Both the position numbers and the translations under genes were made by a program. A stretch of DNA of 64,000 bases from Oncomelania hupensis (taxonomy: Eukaryota; Mollusca; Gastropoda; Littorinimorpha; Pomatiopsidae): the NCBI GenBank assembly GCA_036898135.1, contig CM072513.1, forward strand, positions 83,599,032 through 83,663,031, written 5' to 3'. Positions 31,802 to 42,160 of the stretch are shown here, piece by piece; within the stretch, counting starts at the first letter, position 1, and each line of letters begins with the position of its first letter. The notes under the pieces are model-generated. The model did no database searches. It was not told where the DNA came from and saw only the letters and a program-made list of their open reading frames with translations.

Positions 31802-32011
31802 CAGAGAAAATCCAAATCCAATTTTATTGTTGAAAACGTTAGACTGAATCCAGTACCATTATTGAAGGGAGGAGGGAAACCGGAGTACTCGGAGAAAACC
31901 CTCAGGGTCCTGTACATAAGTGACGTCAGTTCGTCCCATGCGAGGTTCGATCCCGCCACCTTCGGCCTAGGAAACCTGCCCCCTATCCACTGTGCTACCA
32001 CGCCATCCCAC
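31802..32011 (-). mobile_element. tRNA-derived SINE with shared core motif
   Basis: On the - strand, starting near 32011, the head has an A box (TAGCACAGTGG) and a B-box-like GGGATCGAACC. It then reaches the core GGGTTTTCTCCGAGTACTCC (complement of 31872-31903). It ends in a tail of TTGGATTTGGATTTT (complement near 31805-31825). The head differs from family B, but the core is the same. Confidence 0.8.
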
Positions 32012-32035
32012 ATCAATGGTCCTGGACAAGGACAA

Positions 32036-32230
32036 CATCATCGTCGTTATCATCATCGTCGTCGTCATGATCATCATCGTCGTCATCATCATCATCGTCG
32101 TCATCGTAGTCGTCATCATCATCATCTTCATCGTAGTCGTCATCATCATCATTCTAATCATCATCATCATCATCGTCATCACCATCATCGTCACCATCAT
32201 CATCATTCTCATCATCACCATCATCCGCAC
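32036..32230. repeat. ATC/GTC-type microsatellite
   Basis: Imperfect ATC triplets with GTC, GTA and ATT variants. Poly-His and poly-Ile frames arise from it. Confidence 0.93.
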
Positions 32231-32476
32231 AGCAGCACAGCGCTGCATGAGGTAGGGTGGAGGTATGACTGTATTTACTACGCAGCAAGCGTAACCTTGA
32301 CACAGTTGCCGATACAACACACCTAGCGTTACGGTATCTCGGTTACCATGCCATCACAAAGTCATTTCGGGGTAAATACAAAGGGGTGGAACAGATACAG
32401 AGGAAGGAAGAAAGAGGAGAGCGGGGTGAAACAGAGAGGGAGGGGAGGAAGGAACAGTAAGGAGAAGAAACAAGTA
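32231..32476. other. No recognised feature
   Basis: Short spacer with a GA-rich stretch at 32395-32460. Confidence 0.4.
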
Positions 32477-32776
32477 TAAAAAAAGGTAAAGGTAAAGGTA
32501 GTCCCATACCCTTGTGGCCGTAGGGGAGCGTGATGTTGGAGATCACACTTATCTTGGGCCAGCGTAATGAGGGTGATGCCCAACTCTCTCCCTCGCTGCT
32601 TTACCTTCCCCACCCTCAAGAGAGTAGGTACTCAATCACAGTTGAGTCAACTGGGGGCGTTGTTGTTTGTCGCTTCACACCTTAGCGGTCACCCATCCAA
32701 GTGCTAACCGCACCGGACGGTGCTTCACTTTCGACACAGTAGCGAGTGCTCCAACCACTGCACTATCCGACACCCC
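32477..32776 (-). mobile_element. Chimeric tRNA/5S rRNA-like SINE
   Basis: Read from 32776 on the - strand, a tRNA-like head (A box TAGTGCAGTGGTTGGAGCAC) is followed by a 25-base stretch. Its + strand position is 32685-32709. It matches the box C region of animal 5S rRNA (GGTTAGCACTTGGATGGGTG against GGTTAGTACTTGGATGGGAG as I remember it), with about two mismatches in 25. The body then runs ~180 bases to a tail of CTTTAC repeats (complement of 32483-32500). A processed or pseudogene 5S copy alone would not have the tRNA-like head or the hexamer tail. Confidence 0.68.
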
Positions 32777-32958
32777 AACAAGTATGCATAACAATATTAG
32801 TATTATGATTACAAAAAACCACTACCGGCAATATTTCTCTCCACTGTTAGTTTTAGTGCATTTAGTTTATATTGACTGGCAACGTTGGCCAACAAAATGA
32901 TTGGGGAAGCAGCAAGGCAGATTACTGAAAAGGATCGGGAAAGTAGGGTTAATGATAG

Positions 32959-32960
<2 letters not shown>

Positions 32961-33029
<69 letters not shown>

Positions 33030-33081
33030 TGTGTGGGTGTGTGTGCGTGTGTGTGTGTGTGTGTGTGTGCGTGTGTGTGCA
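32961..33081. repeat. GA then GT microsatellite
   Basis: (GA)n at 32961-33025 and (GT)n at 33031-33081. Confidence 0.95.
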
Positions 33082-33187
33082 AAGGTGCATCCATGCCAGC
33101 GGTTTGAAGTACGTAGTTCTTCACTGATTACATAGTTACCATGATGCTGTAGCTTTTTCCGTAGTAGATGCTACGTCATTAGGCCAT

Positions 33188-33201
33188 TCTCTCTCTGTCT
33201 C

Positions 33202-33278
<77 letters not shown>

Positions 33279-33285
33279 GTCTCTC
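33188..33285. repeat. CT microsatellite
   Basis: (CT)n with CTGT interruptions. Confidence 0.95.
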
Positions 33286-33945
33286 AGTGGGAGAGGGATG
33301 TTTGGGTGCAGGGAAGTGCAAGATATTGTTGGGTAGCGATGTATATTGGATGCGACCACGCGTACTGAGGGTCTGTTAACATCATCAACCACACACCATC
33401 GCGCCTTGCCTCAAGCTTTCATTACACTACAATTCCCTCCTCATTCCTTGCCCCCTCCTCATCCCTTACCACCCCTCCTCATTCCTTACCACCCCTCCCG
33501 TCTCTTTCTCTCTCTCTTCACTTTTACAATCCACCTCTCTCTCCCAGTTCCTTTCTCACCCCTTCCCCCCCCCCCCTTTGGCGCGCCGCCTATTCTCCGC
33601 CCCATGGAGTTCCTTGCCATCGTCCTCGCCATAGAAACTTGGTTTTGTGACCATGCCTACAGACACCCTACAAACAATTTCTCAGTTTTCTTGTTTTTGT
33701 GCTTCTTTGCAGAGAAACCTAGTACAGTTGAACTCCATTTTGAAGACTGAAATGGCAGCAGGAATGTGGTAGAAGAAGCAGTAGGTTGAAGAGCTGCAGT
33801 AGCCGCAGTAGAAAAGATAGTAGTAGCGATAGAGTTGGGGTCATGCTTTAACCATCTTTGCAGCACTGTGTGGGTACAAATAAAAGAGTGGGAGGAGGGA
33901 GGGGATGAAAAAAAGTTCTATTGTGTTAACGATGGCGCGCTTGGG
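33286..33945. other. No recognised feature
   Basis: C/T-rich sequence at 33420-33610 including a poly-C run at 33564-33575. A 134-codon + frame at 33346-33750 is of low complexity over much of its length and has no domain I recognise. Confidence 0.4.
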
Positions 33946-34020
33946 GGTGTGTGTGTAGGTGTGTGTGTGTGTGTGCGTGTGTATGTGTGTGTGTGTAGGT
34001 GTGTGTAGTTGTGTGTGTGT
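33946..34020. repeat. GT microsatellite
   Basis: (GT)n with A interruptions. Confidence 0.93.
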
Positions 34021-34127
34021 AACGATAAGTCAATCAATCAACCAGTGTCACGATCTGCTATAGAAGGGTGTTGGAGATGTTGGAGAGGAGAAGATTGAGG
34101 GTTGAGGTAGCGTAATTGACCAACTGT

Positions 34128-34352
34128 GCTGAGTTTGTTACAACGTTGGTAAAGTTAACCGTTTAGGTTGTAATAAAGTTAACCGTTTAGGTTGCAATAA
34201 AGTTAACCGTTTAGGTTGTAATAAAGTTAACCGTTTAGGTTGTAATAAAGTTAACCGTTTTGGTTGTAATAAAGTTAACCGTTTAGGTTGCAATAAAGTT
34301 AACAGTTTTGGTTGTAATGAAGTTTACAGTTTTGGTTGTAATAAAGTTAACG
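34128..34352. repeat. 24-bp minisatellite, about nine copies
   Basis: The unit is AAAGTTAACCGTTTAGGTTG plus TAAT, with G/T and T/C variants increasing towards the 3' end. Confidence 0.95.
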
Positions 34353-34396
34353 AAATCAATCTGTAAGTCCGAGGGATTGTCCAAGCATTCTATTGC

Positions 34397-34399
<3 letters not shown>

Positions 34400-34475
<76 letters not shown>

Positions 34476-34477
34476 GT

Positions 34478-34537
<60 letters not shown>

Positions 34538-34606
34538 AAAGAGAGAGGAAGAGAGAAAAAGAGAGAGGAAGAGAGACAGAGAGAGAGAAAGAGATTGAGA
34601 GAAAGA

Positions 34607-34659
<53 letters not shown>
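34400..34659. repeat. GA microsatellite, long and compound
   Basis: Two long (GA)n tracts are separated by AAGAGGTATACAG and followed by GA with GGAA and CAGA variants. Open frames on both strands are Arg/Glu or Ser/Leu repeats. Confidence 0.95.
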
Positions 34660-34662
<3 letters not shown>

Positions 34663-34849
34663 ACAGTGCACCATTATTGAACAGCAAACAGTCGCTGGTC
34701 GTCTGTTATCTGGCACAGGGACCGAAGTACGATATTGTAGAGATGGAGTGGACGGTAGTTACGCAAGTCAGCTACATTATGGTGGGAAAGGACGACAACA
34801 GTGTTTTATATCCAAACAAGTCATCTTTGATGGGAGGAGGGAGAGATAA

Positions 34850-34965
34850 AGATGATGATGATGATGATGATAATGATGATGACGATGATGAAGATGATGA
34901 TGATAATGGCGGCGACGACGACGATGATAATGATGATGATGATGATTATAATGATGATGATTTGG
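34850..34965. repeat. GAT microsatellite
   Basis: GAT triplets with AAT, GAC and GGC variants. Confidence 0.95.
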
Positions 34966-35199
34966 GTCTTGTAATTCTGTTACTACCCATGTTTCGTTAA
35001 CCCCCGTTGTGGTGCCGGGGGTTTCAGTATAAATAGTATCCCCACTTTCTGGAAATTTAGTGCTTTAAATCCCCACTGTCGCTGTCTTTCTCATTTGCTC
35101 TTTCTCATTACTGCTCTGTTCTATCAATCTGCTATACTATCTTCTTCTTCGCTAGACCAGTCACCTACCTTTTTTCTTGAAAACTTCCGAGACAAGACT

Positions 35200-35935
35200 A
35201 TGACGGCCTACTAGCGCCAAAACCGAGAGTTACCATTATCACGAGATAATTGAAATTATCACGTGTTCTGTGTAATTTACAGAGATACCGGTAATCCGCA
35301 GTGTTAATTAATAATTATCAGTATTTGCCATGCTTTCCTAGCGCCCAAACCTGATAATTACTACTATCATGAGATAATTACAATTATCAAGACATAATTA
35401 CAATGATCAAGCGATAATTACAATTATCACTGAAAATTATAAATATCAAGATGAACATGCGTGGCCCGATGCGCGATGCGCATGCGCGGCAACTGCACTG
35501 TTCCCAGCACGCCTGGGGTTTTGGCCCTAGTAAAGCGTGGCCAAAACTGAAAATTAGTAATTAACATTGTGAATTACCGGTATCTCTGTGAATTACACAG
35601 AACACGTGTTAATTACAATTATCACTGATACATGTAAGTTTTGCAGGTTTTGACGCTAGTAAACCGCCTTACCAGATTTAAGCATGATCACGTGAAAATT
35701 ATAATTATCAAGTGAAAATTTTAATTATTATGTGATAATTACAATTTTCAGTTTTGGCGCATTTCCAGGCGGATTGATAGAGCCAAAACTGAAAATTAAA
35801 CATGATCACACGAACATAATTGTAATTTTTAATGATAATTGTAATTATCTCTTGATAATTGTAATTATCCCATGATATTTGTAATTATCACATGATAATT
35901 GTAATTATCAGGTTTTGGCGCTAGTAGGCCGCCAT
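35200..35935. mobile_element. Inverted-repeat DNA transposon (MITE-like) nested in family A
   Basis: The 25-bp terminal inverted repeats (35200-35224 and 35911-35935) begin ATG(A/G)CGGCCTACTAGCGCC and differ at one position. The 8-bp target duplication ACAAGACT lies at 35192-35199 and 35936-35943. Family A copies at 3.1 and 61.5 kb show the uninterrupted site, confirming the boundaries. The interior is full of GATAATTACAATTATC-type palindromes and codes for nothing I can see. An 8-bp duplication is typical of hAT-type elements, but the terminal bases do not identify the superfamily. Confidence 0.9.
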
Positions 35936-35949
35936 ACAAGACTCCTTAT

Positions 35950-36264
35950 TTGTGTATGAGGTCTGTTGGATCAGCTTGGGAATATTGTACGCTTTCTGCC
36001 AGGTGGTCACTAGGGCTTCCTATGATGTTATTGTTTGGCAATGTAGGCATTTTATATGTATGTGTTTTGTTGATAATTTATAATGATGTTTGTATTCTGT
36101 TTTATTTTTGTAAACGGGGGTTCGATAAATTAGAGTACAGCCTCAGCGTCTCCTGCGTGGGATGTCTTTATTGTAAAGTGACTGGCTGGTGGAGAGCTTT
36201 CAGTTTTACCTCTAGGGTTGTTTTAGCAGATCTTTTATGCGGATCAGGGGTTGTCCGGTCCTGA
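35950..36264 (+). other. Family A open frame, conserved in three copies
   Basis: The 104-codon frame contains SVGSAWEYCTLSARWSLGLP and a hydrophobic stretch. The same frame is open at 61326-61553 (-) and, with substitutions, in the 2906-3190 (-) copy. It might be the degenerate end of a LINE protein or simply conserved because the copies are young. No function is assigned. Confidence 0.4.
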
Positions 36265-36376
36265 TTTGGCTCGGAAGAGTCCGCTGGACCTAAAGCAATA
36301 ATCATGTAATGTAATGTAATGTTTCGTTATAAAGCTTGCTCAGTTCTTAAGATTTGTCCAAAAGGGACACTATAAC

Positions 36377-36386
36377 TCTCTCTCTC

Positions 36387-36441
<55 letters not shown>
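36377..36441. repeat. CT microsatellite
   Basis: (CT)n with one CCC interruption. Confidence 0.95.
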
Positions 36442-36445
<4 letters not shown>

Positions 36446-36649
36446 AGTTTTGAAGAACATTTGTCCTCCTTGCAACCGTAAGATGGGTAGACAGGGTCAG
36501 ACAGACGTAGACAGACTGGCACAAAGAAAGAGGGGAGAGGGGAGAGTACTGTTGTGGAGGGCGTGGTAGAAGAGGCTTAGAGGAAGGGCCGGAGCGAAGG
36601 CTAAGTGTGCCAGTGTTGAATTAAGAAAGGGAAGTTTATCTAGAGGCGT

Positions 36650-36720
36650 TACACTTCCTGTCCCGTCGTCGTGTGCCTGTCGTCACGTGACTGCACGTGC
36701 CACGCGTCGCCTCGCGCATA
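36650..36720. promoter_or_regulatory. CpG-rich segment with two E-boxes
   Basis: The palindrome GTCACGTGAC at 36682-36691 and GCACGTGC at 36693-36700 are two CACGTG E-boxes 11 bases apart. ACTTCCTG upstream looks like an ETS site, and several CpG dinucleotides are present. No gene start is visible, so this is a weak candidate only. Confidence 0.3.
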
Positions 36721-37200
36721 CAGAGTTTCTGACAATCAAATGATGCGCAGGTAATCTTGAATACATTGCGGTTTACATTTGTATCTGTTTGTTTGTGTTT
36801 TGTCCAGACTTCTCATTTAAAAAACCAACAGCAACAGGTTGAGCAATGGAAATGTATGCATACGACTTAATGGAATATTTTTTTTAAATATATTTTGGTT
36901 GTATAGAATATTAATTTTAGACAAGAACTAAAACCTTTCAACGACACATTTCAAGTGTTTATGTTTTTTACATTTACCTTTTTTGCGTTGTTTTGCATTG
37001 CAAAGTGGTAAGGTGTTTATGATTTTAGTTTTATTAATTGCGATCACATTGCGTACGAGTACATACATTTGTGCATTTGTGTGCTTGTCTTTGTCTTTCT
37101 ACTTCTTTGTCTGTCTGATTGTCTGACTGTCTATGTGTGTCTGTGTTATATCGTAAACATCTTTTTCTCCTCCTTGGAAAAGTCTCCCAATCACCCAACT
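36721..37200. other. No recognised feature
   Basis: AT-rich sequence. Confidence 0.4.
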
Positions 37201-37201
37201 C

Positions 37202-37258
37202 CACACACACACACGCACGCACACACACCCACACACACACACACACACACACATACAC
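37202..37258. repeat. CA microsatellite
   Basis: (CA)n with G and CCC interruptions. Confidence 0.93.
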
Positions 37259-38235
37259 AGAAACAGAGGAAGCGTGCACGGAAGTCAGCCCCGCCTTGCT
37301 GCTTCTTCTCTGGAACTTTCCCACGCTTCTGCTGCCGTCTCTCCCCACCCCTAGAAATGTACCCCCTCCTTACCTCCTACCTCACCTACACCCACCCTAG
37401 GCCATCTATTCCCTTCTTACCTTCACACCTACAGGCTATCTCAACCTACCTAAAGGCCGAACAACACGTATTTTTCTGATTGGGGGCTTTGAAAACTCTT
37501 TCCAAATGGAATGAAACTAATTCACCACGATGATCAACAGCTTCAACGCTGTTGAACTGGGCTGGTTGAATACATAGAACGCCGATGTTTAATTTATGAG
37601 GACGAGGACATGTGCAGCGTGCAACTTACTGCTCATCGTTGATAAGTGTATTGCTCCCCTAAACCTCAAAATGGATCTAAAGTGACACTCAACTACACCC
37701 TTCCCTCCCCCCACCCCTCCCCCTCGCTACTTTCACCCCAACCCTCCCCCCTCACTCCTACACCTCATCTCTGCCTCTCACCCAACCTTATCTTACTTGG
37801 TTGTACACGCCACTGTCTCCCAGCCCTACCCTCTAGGACATCACACTCCCCCTCTCTCCATTCTCTGTCATGTAGTCCTGCACATCAGCCCGACCCTCCC
37901 CCCATTCTCCTCCATTGATCCTTAGGCACTCTCCAACCACCCACCCGACCCTGCTCCATCGTACTCCGACCCCATCCATCTCCCGCCTTCTTCTCCAGGT
38001 TCCAGTTGGTGGGGGGAAAAAAAACAAAACTAGAAAGACGGCACTCGAGCGAAGCCGTTCTGCAAGAAGATGAGACAGATCCAGACAGCTAACAAAGGTT
38101 CGCTGGGCGTTCTTATCCTGATAACAGCTTCAAAAAGAGACACGATTTCATGTCCGTCGCGATGGTTCTGATGGAGACAGTTAATAATCCATTCATTTTG
38201 TAAAGCGCAAATCTAAACAAGCAGTTTGTTTCCAG
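37259..38235. other. No recognised feature
   Basis: C-rich stretches at 37290-37430 and 37700-38010 give Pro/Ser-rich frames that I do not regard as genes. Confidence 0.4.
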
Positions 38236-38239
38236 CACT

Positions 38240-38596
38240 GGCACACACTTACCCACACACTTACCCACTCACTTACCCACTCACTTACCCACACACTTAC
38301 CCACACACTTACCCACACACTTACCCACACACTTACCCACACACTTACCCACTCACTTACCCACACACTAAACCACACACTTACCCACACACTTACCCAC
38401 TCACTTACCCACACACTTACCCACACACTTACCCACTCACTTACCCACACACTTACCCACAAACTTACCCACTCACTTACCCACACACGTACCCACTCAC
38501 TTACCCACACACTTACCCACACACTTACCCACTCACTTACCCACACACTTACCCACACACTTACCCACTCACTTACCCACACACTTACCCACACAA
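38240..38596. repeat. 12-bp minisatellite, about 29 copies
   Basis: The unit ACTTACCCACAC alternates with ACTTACCCACTC in irregular order. It gives open tetrapeptide frames (HTYP on +, WVSV on -) without a gene context. Confidence 0.97.
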
Positions 38597-38717
38597 AGAT
38601 AAACAGTTCTGACGTCGACTACACAATTCAATACAGCATTTCCAATCTTTCACCACTGTTTAAATGTCGTATTGGAGACAGAAACAAAGCTAGACAGATA
38701 GAAAAAGAGTTGTTGTT

Positions 38718-38764
38718 GTTGTTGATGATGATGATGACAGCGACGATGATGATGATGATGGGAT

Positions 38765-38843
<79 letters not shown>

Positions 38844-38995
38844 AGTGACGGTGATGATGATGTTGACGATGGTGGTGATGATGCACCGGGTGGATGATGA
38901 TGATGATGATGATATTGATGATGATGATGAATATGATGATGATGATGGTGATGCGGCTGCTGCTGCTGCTGGTGCTGCTGCTGCTGATGATGATT
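38718..38995. repeat. GAT microsatellite with GCT block
   Basis: GAT triplets with interruptions, then GCTGCTGCTGCTGCTGGTGCTGC, then GAT again. Confidence 0.95.
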
Positions 38996-39316
38996 AATTA
39001 AACGTCCGAGTCAGCCCGGAAGAAGACAGACAAAAGGAAGATGAATGTAAGCCACATGCGGAAAGACCAGGACGTGGAATGGTGTGTGGGAGGAGGGTGC
39101 AGTGGGCAAGGTGAGAGGTGATAGGGTGGGCGTGTAGTGGGGAGTGTGTCTGGAGTTTAGGGTGGGGGGTGGGGTGAGGGATGTGACAGTTAATGAAGAA
39201 CAAGCAGGGCTGTAACGTTTCATGGAAACACAACACACTGACAACAGCCGGACAAGGTTACGCAGTACAAAAGGGCAACAAAGAAGAGGGATGGAGAGCA
39301 GGGGTAGGGGCCAAAC

Positions 39317-39318
<2 letters not shown>
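38996..39318. other. No recognised feature
   Basis: G-rich spacer without supported genes. Confidence 0.4.

Positions 39319-39394
<76 letters not shown>
39319..39394. repeat. GA microsatellite
   Basis: Pure (GA)n tract. Confidence 0.95.
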
Positions 39395-39396
<2 letters not shown>

Positions 39397-39487
39397 TGGG
39401 GATGCGCAACTCAGTAAAACAGATGATCACTCTCCAATACACCCAATGTTAATTCCACAATTTGTGGTTCGTATGTCTGATTATTAC

Positions 39488-39600
39488 AAACACACGCACA
39501 CACGTACGCACGCACTCTCGTACACGCACGCACTCTCGCACACGCACGAACGCATGCATTTACACTAAAATGCATGCGCGCACACAAACACACACATCAC
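39488..39600. repeat. CACG/CACA-rich repeat
   Basis: ACACGCACGCACTCTCG-type repeats. Confidence 0.85.
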
Positions 39601-39617
39601 ACGTAAACACACCAACA

Positions 39618-39961
39618 CGAAAGAGAGAGACAGAGACACAGAGACCGACAGAGAGAGATAGACAGAGACCGACAGAGAGAGATAGACAGAGATCGACAGA
39701 GAGAGACAGATAGACAGAGACAGAGGCAGACAGAGGTAGATAGACAGAGGCAGAGAGAGACAGATAGACAGAGACAGACAGAGAGAGACAGATAGACAGA
39801 GACCGACATATAGATAGAGAGAGACAGATAGACAGAGACAGAGGCAGAGAGAGACAGATAGACAGAGACCGACAGAGAGAGAGACAGATAGACAGAGAGA
39901 GACAGACAGAAACAGAGGCAGAGAGAGACAGAGAGACAGAGACAGAGGCAGGGAGAGACAG
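39618..39961. repeat. GACAGA repeat, left part
   Basis: GACAGA/GATAGACAGA units with higher-order periodicity. The array is interrupted by the solo LTR at 39962-40239 and resumes to about 40330. Confidence 0.93.
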
Positions 39962-40239
39962 TGTTACGTTGGGGACGCGATGTAGGTTTACGTGTGAAAT
40001 GCGCACAATAATAGGCTTGCGTGTGTGACGCGCGCGATAGATCAGATCGTTTTGTTTTGCTAATCATGCAGTTGTTGATGTGTGCTGAATAAAAGTGGAA
40101 AACTACATACGACGACTCCTGACTTGTTGATGATTGAACGGGTTGCGTGGATAAACGAATCTGAGTTACACCTATCAGGATTTCAAGCATCGGGGCTGAA
40201 TCAACTACTGATAGAGAAAAAACAACATCGAGTGTAACA
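39962..40239 (+). mobile_element. Solo LTR related to element 2
   Basis: A 278-bp segment runs from TGTTACG to GTGTAACA. Its last ~110 bases are the reverse complement of the start of the element 2 LTRs as drawn on the + strand (ATCGGGGCTGAATCA, GAATCTGAGTTACA). AATAAA is at 40088-40093. GACAG flanks both sides (39957-39961, 40240-40244), although the surrounding array contains that word. No internal region is present. Confidence 0.87.
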
Positions 40240-40330
40240 GACAGATAGACAGAGACAGAGGCAGAGAGAGACAGTTAGACAGAAACAGAGGCAGAGAGAG
40301 ACAGACAGACAGAGAGAGACAGATAGAGAG
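40240..40330. repeat. GACAGA repeat, right part
   Basis: Continuation of the array after the solo LTR. Confidence 0.93.
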
Positions 40331-40629
40331 AGCGAGAGAGGAAAAGCTTTGGTTGTTTTGGAGTACAGCCCCTAATGAGTTTGACGTCAAGGAAACGCAG
40401 CGATGATGAAGAACGTGGATTATTCGTTTGAACGGCCAAAGTGTAAGTATAACCGCCTTCTCATCTTCGTCACTGTGTTCATTCTCCAACACCAAAAATG
40501 TTGTTAACCAAGTTGTTGTTTCTTTGACTATGGATACTTTATACTTACAACTAATTACAAATTAACATCCGCCTGCTTTTTCCAGGGATGAAGTGATGTA
40601 GCTAGGGAGAACGTGGAGATGATGATGAG
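40331..40629. other. No recognised feature
   Basis: Spacer without supported genes. Confidence 0.4.
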
Positions 40630-40760
40630 AGAGGGCAGAGGGAAGGAGAGACAGACAGACAGAGACAGGCAGACTGAGAGACAGACAGAGAGACAGACTG
40701 AGAGACAGACAGAGAGACAGACAAACAGAACGAGAGAGAGAGAGAGAGCGAGGGTAACAA
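40630..40760. repeat. Degenerate GACAGA/GAGAGA tract
   Basis: Purine-rich tract of ACAGACAGAGAGACAGACTGA-like units. Confidence 0.88.
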
Positions 40761-40817
40761 CAGACAGACATGATTATCAGTGAGGAAGATTTGGGTGGGA
40801 GAAATAGACGGGCTAAT

Positions 40818-40886
40818 AAAAAGAAGAAGAAGAAGCAGTAGTGGTAGTAGTAGTAGAAGTAGTAGTAGAAGAAGTAGTAGTAGAAA

Positions 40887-40958
<72 letters not shown>

Positions 40959-40978
40959 AAGAAGAAGTAGAAGAAAAC
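40818..40978. repeat. AGT microsatellite
   Basis: AGT/AGA triplets. Confidence 0.95.
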
Positions 40979-41109
40979 AGACAGACGGACGGGCAGGGAC
41001 AGAGAAAAGGAGAAAAACAGAGCGAAAGAGAGCGAGAAACACACCGATGGACTGACAGAGACAGTGTTAAAACAGACATGATTATTAGTGAGAAATAATG
41101 GGATTGGGA

Positions 41110-41204
41110 GAGAGAAGAAGAAGAAGAAGAAGAAGAAGAAGAAGAAGAAGAAGAAGAAGAAGAAGAAGAAGAAGAAGAAGAAGAAGAAGAGAAAGAGAGA
41201 GAGC

Positions 41205-41295
<91 letters not shown>
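41110..41295. repeat. GAA then GA microsatellite
   Basis: (GAA)n at 41113-41190 continues as (GA)n to 41292. Confidence 0.95.
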
Positions 41296-41298
<3 letters not shown>

Positions 41299-41504
41299 TG
41301 AAAAGGAGAGAAAGGAAAGTGAGAAGAATGGAGACGGAAATTACGGATGAAAAAAAAAATAGCGATAGTGATGGTGATGAATGTGAAATTAAAAAACCCG
41401 CGAGTGACCCTGAAAGACCGATGACAGGGACGATAGGATGGTCCTCAGTTAGATGACCGATGCCCTATGGACAGAATACGCAGCAAGTCAACACGGTTCA
41501 AACC

Positions 41505-41836
41505 GCACCCCACTAAAAGCTACATTTTATTGGTCCGCACCCAAATAAAAGCTACATTCTATGGCGTCCGCACCCCACTAAAAGCTACATTCTATGGCGT
41601 CCGCACCTCACTAAAAGCTACATTTTATTGGTCCGCACCCAAATAAAAGCTACATTCTATGGCGTCCGCACCCCACTAAAAGCTACATTCTATGGCGTCC
41701 GCACCCCACTAAAAGCTACATTCTATGGGGTCCGCACCCCACTAAAAGCTACATTCTATGGGGTCCGCACCCAACTAAAAGCTACATTCTATGGGGTCCG
41801 CACCCAACTAAAAGCTACATTCTATGGGTCCGCACA
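41505..41836. repeat. 33-bp minisatellite, about ten copies
   Basis: The unit is AAAAGCTACATTCTATGGCG plus TCCGCACCCCACT, with GGGG/GGCG and CCAA variants. It is a multiple of three and stays open on the + strand (YGVRTPLKATF). Confidence 0.95.
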
Positions 41837-41974
41837 TTCAAAAACAAACAAACAAAGAAACAACAAAAAACCGCTACCATCCGAATTTTTGACAAGGGAG
41901 AAAGAGGAAAACGAATTATTATATTGTATTACTTTTGCACATTGCTTGTGACTTGTTTGAGGTGTTAAATATGT

Positions 41975-42160
41975 ATTGTCTTGTATTGTGTTGTATTGTG
42001 TTATGTTATGTTGTATTGTATTGTGTTGTATTGTGTTATGTTGTATTGTGTTGTGTTGTATTGTATTGTGTTATATTGTCTTATGTTGTATTGTGTTATG
42101 TTGTGTTGTATTGTATTGTGTTGTATTGTGTTATGTTATGTTGTGTTGTATTGTATTCCT
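41975..42160. repeat. TTGTA/TTGTG/TTATG pentanucleotide repeat
   Basis: Alternating pentamers; the reverse-complement type occurs at 47722-47828. Confidence 0.93.

Larger units (their letters stand above)
35000..36318 (+). mobile_element. Family A non-LTR element, copy 2, full length with nested transposon
   Basis: The copy is flanked by an 11-bp duplication, ATGTTTCGTTA, at 34989-34999 and 36319-36329. Without the nested insertion and its duplicated target it is ~575 bases. Its 5' end (ACCCCCGTTGTGGTGCCGGG) can form a small hairpin and is followed by TATAAATAG at 35028-35036. The 3' end reads CTGGACCTAAAGC, then ATGTAATGTAATGTAAT. A long A/T tail is absent; the tail is a pentamer repeat. 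Confidence 0.85.

Noticed and set aside
32677..32720. 5S rRNA gene
   Set aside because: Only ~25 bases match; the rest of 5S is absent and the stretch lies inside a SINE with a tRNA-like head.
34283..34687. Ser/Leu- and Arg/Glu-repeat proteins across GA arrays (also 36.4, 39.3, 41.2 and 48.7 kb)
   Set aside because: Any (GA)n tract gives such frames; no unique coding sequence flanks them.
38193..38612. Tetrapeptide-repeat proteins HTYP / WVSV
   Set aside because: Frames on both strands over a 12-bp minisatellite with no non-repeat domain.
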